64,000 nucleotides of DNA from Micropterus salmoides (taxonomy: Eukaryota; Chordata; Actinopteri; Centrarchiformes; Centrarchidae): positions 32,747,585-32,811,584 of the forward strand of contig NW_024041150.1 in assembly GCF_014851395.1 (NCBI RefSeq). Direction: 5' to 3'. Shown here piece by piece: positions 59,968 to 64,000 of the stretch. Within the stretch, counting starts at the first letter, position 1. Every line of letters begins with the position of its first letter. The position numbers and the translations under genes were made by a program. A model generated the notes under the pieces. The model worked only from the letters and a program-made list of their open reading frames with translations. It made no database searches and had not been told where the DNA came from.

Positions 59968-61265
59968 TCATTTGGCAGACACTTTTATCCAAAGCAACTT
60001 ACATTTGAGGAACAACATACAAGCATCAACAGAGCATCAAATACAGATCTACAACTGACAATACATAAAAGTAAGAGCGGCAATAAATACTAGTAATACC
60101 TCATGGTACATATCACATCAATGGGGTAAATACATAAGGAAGGAAGTAAGAGTTAACAAAAAAGTGCAATTAATACAAGATAATTGTAAGTTAACCTAAG
60201 TTTGTATTATGGAGTTTAGGTAGATGGGTGCAGACCCAGTAGTCACTCTGTATGCAAGCATTAGTGACTTGAATTTGATTCTGGAGGCCACGGGGAGCCA
60301 GTGGAGGTCACTGAGTAATGGAGTGACATGAGTCCTTTTGGGCTGATCAAAAACCACACGCGCTGCTGCGTTCTGAACCATTTGTAAGGGTTTCACTGCA
60401 CAAGCTGGAAGACTTGTTAGGAGGGCATTGCAATAGTCGAGGTGAGAGATAACCATGGCCTGTACCAGAAGCTGGGTGGTGTACTGAGTGAGGTAGGGTC
60501 TGATTTTCCTTATGTTGTATAGAGCAAAGGATAGGTAGAGTTGCATATCGTCTGTGTAGCAGTGGTAAGAGAAGCCGTGTGAGTGAATGATCGGCCCCAG
60601 TGAGGTGGTGTAAACTGGGTAGAGAAGGAGCCCTAGCACTGAGCCTTGGGGCACCCCTGTGGAGAGGCAGTGGAAGGAGGAGAATTGTCCTTGCCACAAA
60701 ACATTGTAGGACGCCCCGAGAGGTAGGATTTGAACCACAGGAGTGCTTTACTCAAGATACCCATTGCTGAGAGAGCGGATAGCAGGATCCTGTGGTTGAC
60801 TGTGTCAAAGGCAGCTGATAGGTCAAGCAGGATAAGAACCGAGGATTGGGCTGCAGCTTTAGCTGTTGGCTTCTGTTACAGACAGAAGAACCATTTCAGT
60901 AGAGTGGGCACTCTTAAAACCAGATTGATATGGATCTAGGAGGTCATTCCGTGAGAGTAATTCTGAGATCTGGTTGAATACTGCCCGTTCAATAGTTTTG
61001 CATAAAAATGGTAGAAGTGACACTGGTCGATAGTTCTCAACTAGAGTTTGGTCAAGTGAGGGCTTTTTGAGCAAGGGTGTAACCCAAGCCCTTTTGAAAG
61101 TGGTCAGGAAGGTTTCTAAAGCCAGAGAAGTATTTATCACGAGTGATTGCCGGGACCACGGTAGGAGATATGGCTTGGATGAGATTCGTAGAAATCGGGT
61201 CCAGTGGGCATGTACTGGGACGGCTATGGGTCAGGAATTCTGATACTTTGCTCTCTGTGACAACT
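59968..61265 (-). mobile_element. L2-like LINE, reverse-transcriptase part
   Basis: Read right to left: ENYRPVSLLPFLCKTIERAV, DLLDPYQSGFKSAHSTEM, ILLDLSAAFDTVNH (motif A, between two frames), STGVPQGSVLGLLL (motif B), FSYHCYTDDMQLYLSF (motif C with Thr for Ala: YTDD), a deletion, then VISHLDYCNALLTSLP and HVTPLLSDLHWLPVASRIKF. The tail near 59968 is TTTGGCAGACACTTTTATCC. Frameshifts and an internal deletion make it inactive. Confidence 0.85.
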
Positions 61266-61544
61266 TAACATTGAAACATTAAGAAATAGCTCATTTATTG
61301 TAATTTGGGTAAAATAGATCAACCACAGCTAATTCCAATCTCAACCAGAGACAAAGACAGGTGTTGAAGTTCTTTCAATTACATACACAATGCAGTAAAA
61401 AGAGAATTTTCTGGAGTTGACTTGATCCTTGACCAATGTGGATACAGAACAACACAGAAGAGGAGAGAAAGAAAGAATAATGTCTGAACAAGGGAGAAGA
61501 GTAGTTGGGCCAGGGAGGAGTAGCTGTACTACTAAGTAGCCATG

Positions 61545-62330
61545 TTTCCATCCAACTGTCATGTGAATTTTAAGCGTACTTTTGAAATGTCACAAAAAAG
61601 AAATTGTGAAGTATGTGCGTTTCCATCAGCTGGTTTGAGAGCGAATAAACTAGGCTACGGCAAGTAGTTACGTCAGCAGTTGATGTTACACATGGCTGTA
61701 ATAAACAAGACGTATGGGTTCCAAACCAGAAACAAAACCAGTCGCTGGAAACAAAGGTCCTCAGAAATGTGTTTCAAGCAAGTTGCTACCAGCCATGTCT
61801 CTGCACGTTATGGGAATATCCGGTGTTATGCCGAGTTTTGCATGCCTGCTGAGAATTGCATGCATGTCCAAATAGTGCTTTTAAACGCTATAATATCCTT
61901 TGTGGGGTTCATCAATGGTGATAAATGATTCGAAGTATGCATTTAGGAATGTTTAGAGTCGTTAATGTTTTCTTACACTCAGTAGAAGTAGCATTCAGCA
62001 AAAATATGCGGTGCAGAGCAAAGTATAGGACTTTTAAGAGATGAATGCATAATTCGACAGAACAGATGATGAAGGCTACATGCCGAGATTTGCTTCCTCC
62101 TCTTTTCTCAGCACAAATGAGCGTTACCAGCCACGAGATGTGTGAAATTCTCGGCAGGCATGTAGAACTCTGCACAACCGGGCAAGCCAACAGCAGAAAC
62201 ATCAGTCATGAGTTACAAGTTTGCTACGTCAGAACTTTTTCGGAAAAGTGTTTCCATCTCCCATTTAGCAAATTTATTCTTTTTGACAGAGGCAAGAACC
62301 ACCTCAAGTGAGCGTAAAATCTTTTTTGTG
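61545..62330. repeat. Interspersed repeat with GTTTCCATCCAAC-type ends
   Basis: CATGTTTCCATCCAACTGTCATG on the left and AAAGTGTTTCCATCTCCCATTTAGC on the right, with internal inverted CATGCCGAG / CTCGGCAGGCATG words. Probably a non-autonomous DNA element; boundaries approximate. Confidence 0.4.
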
Positions 62331-62639
62331 AAATTAAGGATTTTTTTTCAAATGTTTTTTGTAATGCCATCAAATGTTTGTATTTAGAAAGTCGGTGTGC
62401 TATTATTGATTGATCTGGAAACGTGCGAGTGTTTTGATAGAATGATTTGATTTTGAGTCAGGTTTGCTGCGTTTTGAGTTGGTGTAAATAGACAACATTT
62501 TTTTGGATTTTGAAAGAGTTGATGTTTAAAGAACAAAATCTGGTTTTGAGCAGAAAATGTATTATTTGGCTAATTGTGTGAGGTAGGTGTGCTGCTGTGT
62601 TAAGAGTTATAACATTCACCTGAACTTAAGATAAAGTAT

Positions 62640-62900
62640 CTTAAGTTCAGGTGAACGTTTGTTAGCAACTGAAAAAAACTGTAGGTTGACTGTGTTTTCG
62701 TGGTCATCTGGAATTCAGAAAATGCAGTTTCTGAGTGAATAAAATCTAAATCTAAATATTTCTTAGCTTTGTGGAATTAGTTGCGGAATTCATAACTGCA
62801 ATTGTTCCATATTTAAGCCTATGTGATATGAAAGAAAGGCTGAATAGTTGAGTGGCTGCACTGCCATTTAAACAAAAAACTATTGTTATTGCAGTCTAAT
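62640..62900. other. Unit E intron segment homologous to unit C 32350-32790
   Basis: GTGGTCATCTGGAATTCAG and CATAACTGCAATTGTTCC with ATGTGATATGAAAGAAAGGC correspond in order to unit C. The match fades near 62900. Confidence 0.65.
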
Positions 62901-62984
62901 TAAAATTGCTTGGCTACAATACAATGTATTTGTATGTAGCTTTATTATGGTGCAAAAGTATGACAGGAGGTGCAGTCGGCCTTA

Positions 62985-63035
62985 AGGTATTTTCACGTTA
63001 TCGAATCTGGCCCATTGAGAAAAATATTTGGACAC
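62985..63035. repeat. hAT-like terminus remnant
   Basis: ATTTGGACACCCCTG after a GGCCC word is a typical end of a fish hAT element; the partner end was not found nearby. Confidence 0.4.
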
Positions 63036-63189
63036 CCCTGTTTTAAGGTGTAAGTCGTTAGCTGCGGTGTTGTTTCTGTGCGTGCGGTTCAAATTCAGCG
63101 GGTGAGAGGCTCGGGAATGTGCCTGCACGTCACAGACGGTGGTGCTCCTGGGAAATCAGACCCAGAGTCTCACATTTAGCTACATATAG

Positions 63190-63790
63190 CCCATTTAAAC
63201 TGTTATTAGGGTCCGAGCTCGAACCTTGCAAGGTTCCCATTGAAACTGAAGGGATCATTATTAGAGCCTGAGCACGAACCGGGAGAGGTCCCTATGAAGA
63301 CTGATAGGATTTTTTTTTAGGGCCCGAGCATGAATGTGAGGCCATGTTTTCCCTTCTGAAACTGAAGGATTTTTTTTTGTCTTTCTTTCTTTCTTTCTTT
63401 CTCTTTCTTTTTTCTGCAAAGTAACCTCAATTTTGGGCCGCGAAACATTTCCGAAAACTCGCCAAACTTTGCAAATAATTCAGTTATGGCAAAATATTTC
63501 GTGTTTTATGGGTTTTGCGCATGGGCGTGGCAAAATGGCTTGCTAGCGCCCCCTACAGAGCAGACCCCAGGCAAAGTTTCACCTGTATGTACAAAATTTC
63601 TGTGGTACGTGCATTATGTCCATACGTACAAAAAAGCCTCTTGGAGCCCTTGCCTAAATCCAACAGGAAGTCACCATTTTGGATTTAATGGTCATTCTTG
63701 GCGATTTACACACTTTGTACTTTAACAAACTCCTAGGGATTTAGTCCGATCAACTTCATATTTTCACTGTACAGTCTAAACCCATTGCCG
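63190..63790. repeat. Interspersed repeat with GGGCCCGAGCA motifs
   Basis: Three diverged starts (GGGTCCGAGCTCGAACC, GAGCCTGAGCACGAACC, GGGCCCGAGCATGAAT) are followed by a block containing CTAGCGCCCCCTACAGAG. I have seen this type widely in teleosts but cannot name the superfamily. It includes a (CTTT)n run at 63380-63402. Confidence 0.5.
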
Positions 63791-63919
63791 ATTAAAAGTT
63801 GTACAAACCAGTTTGCCCGTGGCGTGCTGTCGAAAAACGATGATTCGCCATGAAACGAGTTGTTATAACTTCAGTATATATGGTCACATCTGCACCAAAT
63901 TTTATATGTAATATAATAT

Positions 63920-64000
63920 ATATATATATAACGCTGCCGCTCACCCAGTGAGGGGTGGGAGGCAGGGGCTTGACAGTCTCGGGGATGGCGGAGTGCAGGA
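63920..64000. other. Start of an unidentified GC-rich segment
   Basis: CGCTGCCGCTCACCCAGTGA begins a GC-rich stretch cut by the window end; too short to assign. Confidence 0.3.

Overview
The window is nuclear DNA from a teleost fish, probably a perciform-type species. The evidence is spliced vertebrate-style genes with large introns and a dense mix of transposon types typical of teleosts: Tc1/mariner, hAT, pogo/Tigger-like, DIRS, chromodomain Ty3/gypsy, L2-like and SGNH-ORF1 LINEs, and a tRNA-derived SINE. No ribosomal, tRNA, CRISPR or prokaryotic features were found.

Main content: a tandem array on the minus strand of one family of predicted secreted cell-surface proteins whose function I do not know. 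Exons were assembled by eye from splice sites and reading phase. Unit A (4458-8161) has only exons 1-4. Unit B (15210-26137) gives an open 644-aa model in 9 exons that ends in a long Thr/Pro-rich mucin-like tract and a short hydrophobic tail. Unit C (30722-46322) gives an open 431-aa model in 11 exons. Its Thr/Pro exon is only 18 nt, but it keeps a conserved C-terminal module on exons 10-11. Unit D (48201-48263) and unit E (51472-51567, intron continuing to about 62.9 kb) are represented only by terminal exons. A shredded terminal exon near 9.5 kb is probably the lost original 3' end of unit B. So B keeps the mucin stalk without the C-terminal module, and C keeps the module without the stalk.

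Layout: 0-4 kb holds the 3' part of a SAMD3-like gene (minus strand). 4.2-8.5 kb is unit A with two DNA-transposon insertions that unit B lacks. 8.8-13.8 kb is LINE debris. 15.2-26.2 kb is unit B, with a DIRS retrotransposon in intron 5. 26.5-30.6 kb is spacer with repeats. 30.7-46.3 kb is unit C, carrying LINE, long-TIR and pogo/hAT remnants in its introns and a hAT insertion directly upstream of its TATA box. 47-51.6 kb holds remnants D and E with SINEs. 52-62.6 kb is a stack of insertions in the last intron of unit E (Tc1, pogo remnant, Ty3/gypsy, hAT fragment, L2). 63-64 kb is repeat-rich.

All homology names come from pattern recognition of the sequence; no database search was possible. 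Exon phases close exactly in units B and C, which is the strongest internal evidence for those models.
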